Shown in pieces: positions 9,011 through 17,353 of a DNA stretch of 64,000 nt (within the stretch, counting starts at the first letter, position 1; each line of letters begins with the position of its first letter). The stretch spans positions 1-64,000 of the forward strand of contig NZ_JALJCL010000005.1 of the NCBI RefSeq assembly GCF_023698535.1. Reading direction: 5' to 3'. The notes under the pieces are model-generated. The model worked only from the letters and a program-made list of their open reading frames with translations. It did not search any database and had not been told where the DNA came from. Both the position numbers and the translations under genes were made by a program. The DNA comes from Halorientalis regularis. GTDB taxonomy: Archaea > Halobacteriota > Halobacteria > Halobacteriales > Haloarculaceae.

Positions 9011-9144
9011 GGCGATTGCGGTTGCGGAGACACCGGCACTGTGTACCGGACACGAACGAAGTACGCGTCCGGCCTTTGTTATCGAAGTTTTTCCAGGGGT
9101 GGTCGCCGTTGGCGACCCGACCGAAAAGTTCGGTGGAGTTGAGC

Positions 9145-9820
9145 GGCCGTGGTAAGTCAGGAGTGAGGCGGTCGTCGGTTCGGATGCCTGTGGCCGAGTG
9201 AGACCGCCTCGGCGAGTCTACCGAGTTGATCGGCTCGGAGTTCGTGGGGCGCGAGCCGACACCCGAGCAATTGAAGTGGGTATTCGGCTCCAGCTTGCCG
9301 AACTGTCACTCTCATATACTAAATGGTTTCTTGATGAGTCGGGTGTCGATCGAAGTCGCACTGCCGTTCACGACTGGGTTCAGAGGGCCGATCTACAGCC
9401 AGCCAGCGACGGAGCTCCGAATCAGATCGCGGTCGACGGGACCGTGATTCAGGTCGACGACGAACGACACTGGCTGTACGCCGTCGATCCCGAGACCGAT
9501 GAATTCCTCCGCTTGCGGCCGTTTTAGACCAGAATCACGCCACTCACCGTGCTGTGTCTCCGTGAACTCCGCGGGAAACAGCAGGTCGAGCAGGTAACCT
9601 TACTCGTCGATAACGCCCACCACCGCAGAGCCACGCTGGAGCGACTCGGGCGCCGATCTCGGACACCGCGTCACGGAAATCGGAGTACTATCGAACGTGA
9701 CTTTCGTGAGGTAAAACACCGAACGTCTTCGTTTTCGAATACGTTCGACACCGTGGAGCCACCGACGGCAGAATCGTGGCTCCAGAGCTTCGGGGTCTGG
9801 TGGAATCGATACCAGAGTTG
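9145..9820 (+). mobile_element. Decayed IS6-type transposase remnant, left copy
   Basis: The translation matches IS6-family transposases in pieces: SEFVGREPTPEQLK in one frame, then, after a shift near 9275, TAVHDWVQRADLQP, NQIAVDGTVIQVDDERHW, LYAVDPETDEFL, LVDNAHH, RHGNRSTIERDFREVKHRTS and AESWLQSFGVWWNRY. The catalytic D-D-E blocks are recognisable. Two lesions inactivate it: the frameshift and an in-frame TAG at 9525-9527 where related proteins have Gln. A copy at 48709-49384 aligns without gaps at about 20 mismatches by eye and shares both lesions. No terminal inverted repeats were found. Confidence 0.85.
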
Positions 9821-9890
9821 CCACGACGATGAGTTCACCAGCAGTGCGAGCACGGACGGAGTCGGAGACCAGTACGCGAACACGTCTTGA

Positions 9891-9967
9891 AACCGCAATC
9901 CAGCATCTTGCTGGTATTCCGCCTGCGGTGGAAGCCCCGGCGTTCACGCCGGGCGAGGCTGTCACCC
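9891..9967 (+). mobile_element. Orphan right end of an IS200/IS605 (TnpB-type) element
   Basis: The stretch around 9923-9965 reads CTGCGGTGGAAGCCCC, then GGCGTTCACGCCGGGCGAGG, then CTGTCAC. The GTGGAAGCCCC box followed by a 7-bp GC hairpin with a TTCA loop and GAGG...GTCAC is the form I know from the right ends of haloarchaeal IS1341-type elements. In an active element this would be the 3' end of the guide (omega) RNA. No TnpB gene precedes it; the IS6 remnant abuts instead. A chance hairpin or a transcription terminator is the alternative. Confidence 0.45.
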
Positions 9968-9980
9968 TGATCGGAGAGAC

Positions 9981-10888
9981 CAGCGCGAACAATACGACCG
10001 CCAGATCTACCAGGACTGCGATAGGGCGATTCCGGAGTCCCATGCCTGCTGTGGGCTCTGTACCCGGAAAGCGGGTGAGACGACGGATCGCCCGTGGGCC
10101 CAGGCCGGAAACACCGAGACTGCGAGTGACCGGGAGACTCCTGAATGGACGTTCGGCCGGGTCGTCTTTGCGGTCCTGGCGGCATCGACGCGCTGCGATG
10201 CGCTCGCGCTCGGCGCCTCGGCGTTCACCCTCGCCGATGCTGCTGCACCGATCGGTGACACGAACGCTCGCCACGCCGAAGTGAAGCCGGTGGCCGACTC
10301 CGAGAGTTCGTCGGCGCGGCACTCACGGCTGGCTGGGGCGATGTCGTCGAGGTCGCGCCCTCTCGACAGCGATGGTGGAGAGTGACTCTTCGAGGCGGCT
10401 GTCGGGCGGACGGTCCAGGACTCGGGAGCGAACACCCACCTCTATCTGACCGAGGGAGTCCCGCTCGTGACTCGGGACGACGTCGACACGCTCGAGGGGG
10501 CAGATCGCAGACGGTGATGAGTAGTACTGGCTCGTGCCGGGCACTGTTCGCCGGTACAAGCGATCCCCGAGACCGACCCAGAGATCCTCCACTGTCGGCA
10601 GTGTGAGGGAGATGGTCATCGATACACCGGGCAGTCGACGTTGGGGGAGAGCGCGGACGACCGGTGTGGGTCTGTGCGGAGTGCGATACGCCCCGGTTCG
10701 GGCACGAATCCGGCGACTGCAAGCCGAATGAGGTCATCGAACACCTCGTCGACTGCTTACAGAACGGCCGAACGGCTCCCCTCGATGGAAGATATCGAGG
10801 AACCCAACCCGAGGGTGAGCGACACGGCTACGGTAAGCAATATCTGGACCCACCGGTCTGGAACGAAGAGCAGGAATTGGCCCGCTGA
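9981..10888 (+). pseudogene. Decayed coding sequence with zinc-finger-like pieces
   Basis: No intact gene lies here, but protein-like pieces can be read on the plus strand in shifting frames. From 9981 one frame gives QREQYDRQIYQDCDRAIPES, then ACCGLCTRKAG and EWTFGRVVFAVLAAS, ending at TGA 10383. The same frame continues after the stop with THLYLTEGVPLVTRDDVDTL up to about 10515. From about 10581 comes EILHCRQCEGDGHRYTGQ, and in another frame from 10664 VCAECDTPRFGHESGDC to a TGA at 10886. The Cys pairs look like broken zinc ribbons. There is no start codon for the first piece and several frameshifts, so this looks like one or two dead genes. I do not recognise the families. Confidence 0.35.
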
Positions 10889-10897
10889 ACTGTTCGT

Positions 10898-11566
10898 TCA
10901 ACCATCGCTCCTTTCGCACATATCTTCGAGTTGTTGGGGCGTATCGACGTCGACGAGAACGCCGGGATCATCAGTTTCGACGAGCGCGGAATCGTCGTTC
11001 GTGAGGAGGATCTGGCGGCCGCCGACGTCGCCGGTCACGTTCGACAGTGCGGAAAAGTGCGTGGCATCGAACAGTACGGGATTACCGCGTTTGCCTGCAT
11101 TCGCGACAGCCAGCGCGTCACCGACGCCGTGGTGGTACGCCGCGACGAGATCGTTCACACTTTCGACGGCGACTCGCGGCATGTCTCCCAGTGCGAAGAG
11201 TACGGCATCGGCGTCGCGCTCACGGGCCGCTTCGACGCCCTGTTCGACCGACGTGTCCTGTCCCGCCGCGTATCGTTCGTTCCGGACCACGGCGTCGGCA
11301 GGACCGCCGACCGCCTCTTGGACGTTTTCGGCGTCGTAGCCGACGACGACGAGGGTAGTGTCGACCTCGGAGCGGTCGATAGTCGCCGCCGCCTGGTGGA
11401 CGATCGGCGCGCCCTCCCACTCGGTGAGGAGTTTATTTTTGCTCCCGTACCGAGAGCTGGTCCCCGCCGCGAGGACGACGCCGACGACGGTTCCCGTATC
11501 ACGGATACCCGGACTGCCACCGTCCTCGAATGGCGGGTCGACGACCGGGAGATTCCCCCGAGTCAT
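10898..11566 (-). CDS. MocA-like nucleotidyltransferase
   Basis: The 222-residue product has the nucleotide-binding signature of the MobA/MocA group (VVGVVLAAGTSSRYGSKNKL), the acidic metal motif AVLFALGDMPRV, and GKRGNPVLFDATHFSALSNV followed by GDVGGR. MocA transfers CMP to molybdopterin to make the dinucleotide cofactor of xanthine-dehydrogenase-type enzymes. Location next to the FAD subunit and XdhC of such an enzyme supports cofactor maturation here, although other members of the fold act on sugars. ATG 11566 is chosen; a methionine closer to the motif is not available, and earlier codons read as non-protein. It is divergent from the FAD subunit gene across 294 bases. Confidence 0.8.
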   Translation of the reverse strand: MTRGNLPVVDPPFEDGGSPGIRDTGTVVGVVLAAGTSSRYGSKNKLLTEWEGAPIVHQAAATIDRSEVDTTLVVVGYDAENVQEAVGGPADAVVRNERYAAGQDTSVEQGVEAARERDADAVLFALGDMPRVAVESVNDLVAAYHHGVGDALAVANAGKRGNPVLFDATHFSALSNVTGDVGGRQILLTNDDSALVETDDPGVLVDVDTPQQLEDMCERSDG

Positions 11567-11709
11567 CGATTCTCGGTCGTAGGGAAGACGAGATCGTTCG
11601 ACGTACTCCCGGGGCTGTCGATATAACGGGGACAGTAGTCCGGCGACACAGTGAACCATCACGCAGACCACGGTCATAACAGGTCGGTTCACTTGTGCTG
11701 AGACACGAC

Positions 11710-11727
11710 GTGGCACGAGCTGCCACA
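11710..11727. promoter_or_regulatory. Inverted repeat in the mocA/FAD-subunit divergent region
   Basis: GTGGCA and TGCCAC form perfect 6-bp arms around CGAGC, followed by ACAG. A near copy, TGGCACGACGTTGCCACA, is at 37564-37581 upstream of the other xanthine dehydrogenase genes. The shared shape suggests one operator for the split enzyme genes. This is a pattern seen by eye, not a tested site. Confidence 0.4.
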
Positions 11728-11860
11728 CAGACGACAAACGCGTGTTTCAGCGTGGTAGTGGTGTGTTTGACGAAGGTTTGATCATAATCGACAGCGATCG
11801 GACGGATATGTCAGACGGAGACCGCCCAGACAGGGGCGTAGCGAACGGGGCGGATGCGTG

Positions 11861-12745
11861 ATGCACCCCGGGACGTTCGAGTACCTGAGTGCCGAGAGCG
11901 TCGACCACGCACTGGACCTGCTGGCGGACCACCCGGACGCCGAGATGCTTGCGGGTGGACAGAGCCTCTTGCCGGCGATCACGAACGATGAGGCCGATCC
12001 CGATGTCGTCGTCGACATCGGCGAGATCGATGCCATTCGTGGTGTCGAGGTGCGAAATGACGTCGTCGAGATCGGTGCGGCGACCACGTACGCGGAGTTG
12101 CAAGACGCGGAGCGACTCCGAAACGACGCCGCGGCTCTAGCGGAGGCGGTCAGTGTAATCGGGGACGAACAGGTTCGCAACCGGGGAACGATCGGTGGCA
12201 ACCTCGCGCACCCGGTGCGGGTGTCCGACCTATCGGCAGCGGTCATCGCCAGTGACGCGACCATCGTCACGAAGGGGCCCCACAGTGAGCGGCGGATCAC
12301 CGCTGCGGAATTTTTCGCGCCGAACCCTGCGACCGACCTCGCCGCCGACGAACTTCTCACGTCGGTCGACGTGCCGATCTCGACCGTGAACACGGGCGGC
12401 GCGTACGTGAAACAGCAGAGCGTGACCATGCGGTACAGCCTGCTCGGCGTCGCGGCGCGGCTGACCGTCGAAGGGGGACAGGTTTCGACGGTCCGTGTCG
12501 CGGCCAACGGCGTGACAGAGCGCGGTGTCGGCCTCGAACCCGTCGAGGACGCCCTCCGTGGCGAGCGACTCGGAGCGGACACCGTCGAAACCGCGGCGAG
12601 TCGGGCCCTCGACGGCATCGGCACCGAGGCACTGATCGACGACGACCAGGCGTCGGCGGCGTATCGCGCGGACCTGCTCCCGACGTATACCGAGCAGGCG
12701 CTCGAACGCGCCGCCGAGCGTGCCGGCGTCGACGTTTCGGCATGA
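11861..12745 (+). CDS. xdhB: Xanthine dehydrogenase family FAD-binding subunit
   Basis: The 294-residue protein is a CoxM/XdhB-type FAD subunit. It starts MHPGTFEYLSAESVDHALDL and has the FAD pyrophosphate loop AEMLAGGQSLLPA, the second FAD motif RNRGTIGGNLAHP and the C-terminal CO_deh_flav_C region (MRYSLLGVAARLTVEGGQVS). It passes electrons from the Fe-S subunit to NAD+ or another acceptor through FAD. Start: GTG 11858 and ATG 11861 are adjacent; ATG is taken. The next gene is XdhC, but the Fe-S and Mo subunits are 25 kb away at 37946-40950, an unusual split. It could instead serve a different, unseen Mo hydroxylase. Confidence 0.88.
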   Translation: MHPGTFEYLSAESVDHALDLLADHPDAEMLAGGQSLLPAITNDEADPDVVVDIGEIDAIRGVEVRNDVVEIGAATTYAELQDAERLRNDAAALAEAVSVIGDEQVRNRGTIGGNLAHPVRVSDLSAAVIASDATIVTKGPHSERRITAAEFFAPNPATDLAADELLTSVDVPISTVNTGGAYVKQQSVTMRYSLLGVAARLTVEGGQVSTVRVAANGVTERGVGLEPVEDALRGERLGADTVETAASRALDGIGTEALIDDDQASAAYRADLLPTYTEQALERAAERAGVDVSA

Positions 12746-12860
12746 GCCGAGACGGCAGCGCCAGTGTGGCTACGAAGACCGCCGGAGCGAGTCGACGTCC
12801 AACAGTCTGTCGTGTCCCACGAGCAACGGCACCGGAACGTGGAAACGCGAGGTGGGTAGC

Positions 12861-14039
12861 GTGACTGACGGCGGCTGGAGCGCTCCCGAGACCGACGTGA
12901 TCGCGAACGTCGGCGAGGCGATCGACGGGGGCGGCGCCGTCCTCGCGACGGTGGTCGCCGTCGAGGGGAGTGCCTATCGCCGACCCGGGGCGAAGATGGT
13001 TATCGGGGATGGTGACGGGGTAGGTGCCGTCACCGCCGGTTGTCTGGAGGACGAAATCGTCGCGCTGGCAGAGCAGGTACTCGCGCGGGGACAGCCACAG
13101 GTCGAACGGTTCGACCTGACCGACGGCGGCGACGTCTGGGGGCTCGGCGTCGGCTGTAACGGCGTGATCGACGTCCTGCTCGAACCGCTTACGGGGAGTT
13201 ACCGCCCAGTGGTCGAGGCGTACGAGCGCGGTGAGGACACCGTCGTCCTGACCGTCATCGACGGCGACGGGACGCCGGTCGAGTGTGGTGATCGAACCGT
13301 TATGTTCCCCGCGGAGTCGCGAACCGACGGCCTGTATCTCCAAGACCTCGACTGGCCCGACGAGTTGCTGGCTGCGCTCGAAGGCCCCACGAACCGACTG
13401 CTGGCGGCGGACGCCTCCGACACCGTCTCCCTGCGGTGCGAAGGCGGCGACGTCGATGTCTTCGTCGACAGCGTGACTGCACCGCCCGAACTGGTCGTCT
13501 TCGGCAGTGGCCGCGACATCGCTCCAGTCGCGCGATCGGCAGCACAGGTAGGGTTCCGAGTGACGGTCGTCACGTTCCGCGGGGCGGCCGCGACGGAAGC
13601 CCGATTCCCGGCCGCCGACCGTGTGGTTTCCACGTCGCCCGCCGATCTCCGGAACGTCGTCTCGTTCGACGCTGATACTTACGCAGTCTTGATGACCCAC
13701 AACTTCGTCGACGACCGTATCGCGCTCACGGAGTTGCTCGAAACAGCGACGGAGTACATCGGCCTGCTCGGACCACGGAAGCGGTTCGAGGAACTGCGAA
13801 CCGCACTGACCGAAGACGGCTACCGCCTCACTGACGAGGAACTGGACCGGGTGTACACCCCGGTCGGACTCGATCTCGGTGGCGACACGCCGTTTCACGT
13901 CGCACAGAGTATCGTCGCCGAAGTCACCGCAGCCCACCACGAGCGGTCACCGAAACACCTGACAGAGCGTGCGGGCCCGATCCACGCCCGCTCGCCGGTC
14001 AGCGCCGAGTCGGACGAGACCAAGTCACGGTGGGACTGA
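12861..14039 (+). CDS. xdhC: XdhC/CoxI family Mo-enzyme maturation protein
   Basis: The 392-residue protein has an N-terminal XdhC_CoxI domain (GGGAVLATVVAVEGSAYRRP, then GAVTAGCLEDEIVALAEQVL and LGVGCNGVIDVLLEPL) and a C-terminal Rossmann-like XdhC_C domain (ELVVFGSGRDIAPVARSAAQ, then AVLMTHNFVDDRIALTELL and YIGLLGPRKRFEEL). Such proteins bind molybdenum cofactor and help its sulfuration before insertion into xanthine dehydrogenase. GTG 12861 fits the domain start; the longer frame runs back over the end of the FAD subunit gene and is Arg/Ser-rich. It is 115 bases downstream of xdhB and probably in the same transcript. Confidence 0.88.
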   Translation: MTDGGWSAPETDVIANVGEAIDGGGAVLATVVAVEGSAYRRPGAKMVIGDGDGVGAVTAGCLEDEIVALAEQVLARGQPQVERFDLTDGGDVWGLGVGCNGVIDVLLEPLTGSYRPVVEAYERGEDTVVLTVIDGDGTPVECGDRTVMFPAESRTDGLYLQDLDWPDELLAALEGPTNRLLAADASDTVSLRCEGGDVDVFVDSVTAPPELVVFGSGRDIAPVARSAAQVGFRVTVVTFRGAAATEARFPAADRVVSTSPADLRNVVSFDADTYAVLMTHNFVDDRIALTELLETATEYIGLLGPRKRFEELRTALTEDGYRLTDEELDRVYTPVGLDLGGDTPFHVAQSIVAEVTAAHHERSPKHLTERAGPIHARSPVSAESDETKSRWD

Positions 14040-14040
14040 T

Positions 14041-14895
14041 CTAGCGCAGCTGTTCCGATCCGTTACCGTGTCCATCGATCGCCGGTGCAGACTGGACTTC
14101 CAGCAGCAGGCTCCGGGTCACGATGAGATCGACGATCGTACTACTGTCCATAATCTCCGGTTCGACCTCGGCGGGATCGGTGTCGGGAGCGTATCGCTTG
14201 ACCTCGAAGGAGTTGAGCGCGTTCCGGTTCCCAGTGACCGGTTCGACGACGTCGATGTACTCGTCGGTCATCGTGTTCCGGTACGTGTTCCCCGCCTCGA
14301 ACCCCACCGCCGGGACGTCGGTCGGCCACTCCCAGGTGAACTCCCGCGTGTACTGCCCGAACTGCCAGACGAGCTGTTCGATCCCGACCCCCTCGTCCGT
14401 GGCGTCTTCCGCACGGTTCCGGAGCGTCCGGTCCCAGTAGTCGACGACACAGGCCTTCATGTCCGCCTGGAGCCCGTCCTCGACGAGTTTCCGTTCGAGT
14501 GGGTAGCCGATGTCGATGGAGACGATGGCGTGTTGATCGAGGTTGCTGAGACAGTGGGGACAGTCCATCTCGAGCACGGAGACGTTCATCTCACCGTCCA
14601 CGTTCATGTGTGCGATCTCCATCGCGCAGTTCGGACACCAGAGGAACAACACGCCGTTGTCCGGCACCGACAGTTCGTCCACGACCGCCATCTCGTCGAT
14701 CGCCCTGTCCGCCGGCCGGTCTCGATCGATCGATGACGCCTCTCCAGCGGGCTCGGCACTCTCGCCCGCGAACTTCGCGAGTTCCCGGTCTTTCAACAGC
14801 GACTTGATGACGGAATCGTGTGACGAGTGGGACTCGGCGTCCCGGATCTCGTTGATTTTCTCTTTCGTCCAATCTCGGACGCGTATCGTCGCCAT
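14041..14895 (-). CDS. Putative ribbon-helix-helix plus zinc-ribbon protein
   Basis: The 284-residue protein is not one I can name. Its first 45 residues (MATIRVRDWTKEKINEIRDA, then SHSSHDSVIKSLLKDRELA) look like a ribbon-helix-helix DNA-binding fold common in haloarchaea. A linker leads to two CxxC pairs (LWCPNCAMEIAH and DCPHCLSNLD, about 45 residues after the first domain), which probably bind one zinc. The C-terminal half is acidic, with VVDYWDRTLRNRAED and EYIDVVEPVTGNRNAL. A regulator role for the surrounding purine genes is plausible but inferred. It converges with xdhC (stops 1 base apart) and is divergent from the deaminase at 15163. Confidence 0.6.
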   Translation of the reverse strand: MATIRVRDWTKEKINEIRDAESHSSHDSVIKSLLKDRELAKFAGESAEPAGEASSIDRDRPADRAIDEMAVVDELSVPDNGVLFLWCPNCAMEIAHMNVDGEMNVSVLEMDCPHCLSNLDQHAIVSIDIGYPLERKLVEDGLQADMKACVVDYWDRTLRNRAEDATDEGVGIEQLVWQFGQYTREFTWEWPTDVPAVGFEAGNTYRNTMTDEYIDVVEPVTGNRNALNSFEVKRYAPDTDPAEVEPEIMDSSTIVDLIVTRSLLLEVQSAPAIDGHGNGSEQLR

Positions 14896-15162
14896 TTAGT
14901 AGGATTACCGGCCCATGTGGCATACATCTTTCCCATATTTTGGCCCGAAAGAGTCTGAATGTGTGAAAGTGGAGAGGGAGAGCGGAAGGGCGAGGACAGC
15001 GGTCACCGTCGGGCCTGTTCGACACACGTGTGCCGCCGCTTTTGCCCCAGAGTCTTTATTTGATGGCCGGGGCAACCGCCGACTCGGGACGGCCCTGTCG
15101 CCCCCGAGATAGCGGTGTTCGCGCCCGAGGTCCGGACGAGCGACAGTCGAACCCCTCAGACC

Positions 15163-16581
15163 ATGACCGACCTACTCATAACGAACGGCGTCGTCGTCAC
15201 GCAGAACGTGGACAGACAGCTCGTCCCCGACGGCGCGGTCGCCGTGACGGACGACCGCGTCTCGGCCGTCGGGCCGGCGGAGCGTCTCGAAGCAGAGACG
15301 GCTCCCGATCGCGTGATCGACGCCGAGGGCGGCGCGATCGTTCCAGGACTGATCAATGCGCACACGCACGTCTCGGACATCTTGCTCCGGGGGTCGTTCG
15401 ACCAGGATCGAGGACTGTACGACTGGCTGTTCAACGTGAAGCAGGCCGCGCTGTTCGAGATGGACCCCGACGACTACGCGACGGCGGCCCGACTCTACTG
15501 TGTCGAGGCGATCCGCTCCGGGACGACGACGTTCGTCGAGAACGATACCGCTCTGAATTGGGACGACCTCGAACCGACACGGCGGAAACTCGCCGTCTAC
15601 GACGAGATGGGCGTCAGGAACATCTACGGCGCCGGGATCAGGGACCTGCCCGTCGACGAGGGATTCCAGCGCATGTTCGACGAGATCACCGCCCGTGACG
15701 CCGGCTCGACCCATCCGGGCCCGGACGCGCTCGTGGTCGACACGGACGCGGCCCTGGACGACGTCGAATCGCTGATCGAGACCCACCACGCGCCCGAGGA
15801 CGGACAGTCGGTCTGGCCGGCACCCGCGACACTGGCGACGACGACGCCGGAAGCCCTGCGCGGGTCCTACCGTCTGGCCGAGGAGTACGACGTGATGACG
15901 ACCGCACACGTGGCGGAAGCAGACGCCGAAGTGAGCGAGCGGGGCGCCCTCTCGAGCATCGAGTACCTCCGCAACGTCGGGTACCTGGGGGAGCGAGCGC
16001 TCCTCGGTCACTGCGTCCAGACAGACGAACGTGACGTGCGACTACTGGCACAGACGAACACCCCGGTCGTCCACAACTTCCGTGCGAACATGCGAATCGC
16101 GACCGGATTCGCGCCGGTCACGTCGATGCTCGCGCGAGACGTGACCGTCGGGATCGGCACCGACAACTCGATCCTGAACGACACGATCAACCCGCTGTCC
16201 GACGCGGGCGCCGTCGCGACCGCACACAAGGGCTACCATCGCGATTCGGGTGTCGTCTCGGCGCAGCAGGCGTTCGACATGGTGACGCGTGACGCCGCCG
16301 CGGCGATCGGCCGGGCCGACGACCTCGGATCGATCGAAGTGGGTAAACAGGCCGACATCGCGGTCGTCGACCTCGACAGACCACACCTCACGCCCTCGCC
16401 CGATCCCGTCCACGCGCTCGTCTACGGTGCCAGCGGCGCGGAGGTCGAGACGGTGCTCTGTGGCGGCACCGTCCTCCTCGAGGGTCGGGAGCTACTGACC
16501 CTGGACGGGTCACTCCGGGCGTTCCTGGCGGACGCGACGGCTACCGCAGAAAACCTCGTCGACAGAGCGGACATCGCCTGA
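15163..16581 (+). CDS. Amidohydrolase of the guanine/MTA deaminase (ATZ/TRZ) group
   Basis: The 472-residue enzyme has the metal motif GLINAHTHVSDILLRGSFD, the metal/substrate histidines TTAHVAEADAEVSERG and ERALLGHCVQTDERDV, and the catalytic Asp in VTVGIGTDNSILNDT. The C-terminal composite strand ends at GKQADIAVVDLDRPHL. These place it in the Zn-dependent ATZ/TRZ group, which deaminates guanine, methylthioadenosine or triazines. In the purine cluster guanine or adenine is the likely substrate; the sequence alone does not decide. Start: ATG 15163 (MTDLLITNGVVV), which matches the family's first strand. It is transcribed alone. Confidence 0.85.
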   Translation: MTDLLITNGVVVTQNVDRQLVPDGAVAVTDDRVSAVGPAERLEAETAPDRVIDAEGGAIVPGLINAHTHVSDILLRGSFDQDRGLYDWLFNVKQAALFEMDPDDYATAARLYCVEAIRSGTTTFVENDTALNWDDLEPTRRKLAVYDEMGVRNIYGAGIRDLPVDEGFQRMFDEITARDAGSTHPGPDALVVDTDAALDDVESLIETHHAPEDGQSVWPAPATLATTTPEALRGSYRLAEEYDVMTTAHVAEADAEVSERGALSSIEYLRNVGYLGERALLGHCVQTDERDVRLLAQTNTPVVHNFRANMRIATGFAPVTSMLARDVTVGIGTDNSILNDTINPLSDAGAVATAHKGYHRDSGVVSAQQAFDMVTRDAAAAIGRADDLGSIEVGKQADIAVVDLDRPHLTPSPDPVHALVYGASGAEVETVLCGGTVLLEGRELLTLDGSLRAFLADATATAENLVDRADIA

Positions 16582-16614
16582 GCCGAGTCTCTGTCGCCAC
16601 GACCGACGACCGGT

Positions 16615-16956
16615 TTACTCGTCGTGGACGGCGCTCCGGATCAGATCGCGGAACTCGTCGGGTTCGATCTCGTACACGGTGTAGCCGTCACGACTCCGGT
16701 AGCGACCGACGGTCCCGACGGGACGACCGTCGACCAGGACCGTCCAGTCGTCGCCGACGTCGGCGTTCTTACACCGGAGCGTGATCGTCACACCGAAGCG
16801 CCGCTCGAGTTCGGCTTCGACGGTGTGCTTGAGCGTCCCGTCCTCGAACCGCGGCGGCTGGTACGGGACGAGATCGTGGGCCTCGAAGTGATCGACCGCC
16901 CGCTGCCACCACTTCGGTCTCGACTCGTCGTCGCTCTCCGGGTCGGTCTGGGTCAT
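16615..16956 (-). CDS. Small conserved-looking protein in the Rieske ferredoxin operon
   Basis: The 113-residue protein starts MTQTDPESDDESRPKWWQRA and contains FGVTITLRCKNADVGDDWTV followed by LVDGRPVGTVGRYR and ending RDLIRSAVHDE. It is compact and acidic, probably an alpha/beta fold, with a single Cys. I do not recognise it. It lies 7 bases after the Rieske ferredoxin gene on the same strand, so it should be co-translated with the ferredoxin and the amidohydrolase upstream, and a role tied to that pathway is likely. Confidence 0.6.
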   Translation of the reverse strand: MTQTDPESDDESRPKWWQRAVDHFEAHDLVPYQPPRFEDGTLKHTVEAELERRFGVTITLRCKNADVGDDWTVLVDGRPVGTVGRYRSRDGYTVYEIEPDEFRDLIRSAVHDE

Positions 16957-16963
16957 CCGCACC

Positions 16964-17350
16964 TCACCAGCGGACGTACACTTCTCCGTCCCGGACGAGG
17001 ACGTCGTAGGTCGGTTGGCTGTACTCCGGTCGCGAGAGGTGTTCGCCGGTCTCGACGTCGAACTCCCAGCCGTGCCAGGGACAGCGCACGACCTGTGTCC
17101 CCTCCTCGTAACACAGTTTCCCGTCGTCGTCCTGGCCGAGCGTGCCAGTGACGGGTCCTTCACAGAGGGGGCCGCCCTGGTGGACACAGAAGTTGCTGAT
17201 GGCGAAATAGCCGTCCTCGGTATGGTAGACCGCTATTTCGATCCCGTCGACTTCGGCGAGGATCGACTCACCCCTCTCCAGTTCCGCTTCGGAGCCGACG
17301 TGGTGTGCGTTCTGGGGGAGGTCGCTCTCCCCGGAGTCGGAGCGGGACAT
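16964..17350 (-). CDS. Rieske [2Fe-2S] ferredoxin
   Basis: The 128-residue protein has the Rieske cluster ligands in SNFCVHQGGPLCEG and VRCPWHGWEFDVETGEHL (Cys-x-His ... Cys-x2-His). There is no membrane anchor, so it is a soluble ferredoxin of the type that feeds electrons to Rieske oxygenases. A candidate partner, a Rieske oxygenase alpha/beta pair, is encoded 10 kb away at 27261-29155. A 17-residue insertion (GTLGQDDDGKLCYEEGTQ) between the two ligand pairs contains an extra Cys. It is 3 bases downstream of the amidohydrolase gene and forms an operon with it. No dedicated reductase gene is visible. Confidence 0.9.
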   Translation of the reverse strand: MSRSDSGESDLPQNAHHVGSEAELERGESILAEVDGIEIAVYHTEDGYFAISNFCVHQGGPLCEGPVTGTLGQDDDGKLCYEEGTQVVRCPWHGWEFDVETGEHLSRPEYSQPTYDVLVRDGEVYVRW

Positions 17351-17353
17351 GGG

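Noticed and set aside
9035-9045. GGCACTGTGTA, similar to IS6-type terminal repeats (GGCACTGTC...)
   Set aside because: No matching sequence at the equivalent place of the right copy or at the other end of either copy.
10664-10888. 74-codon frame with a CxxC...C motif as an intact gene
   Set aside because: Protein-like sequence continues upstream in another frame (EILHCRQCEGDGHRYTG), so it is better read as part of a decayed gene.
12357-13940. 527-codon minus-strand frame
   Set aside because: Antisense of xdhC and the FAD subunit, which carry family motifs.
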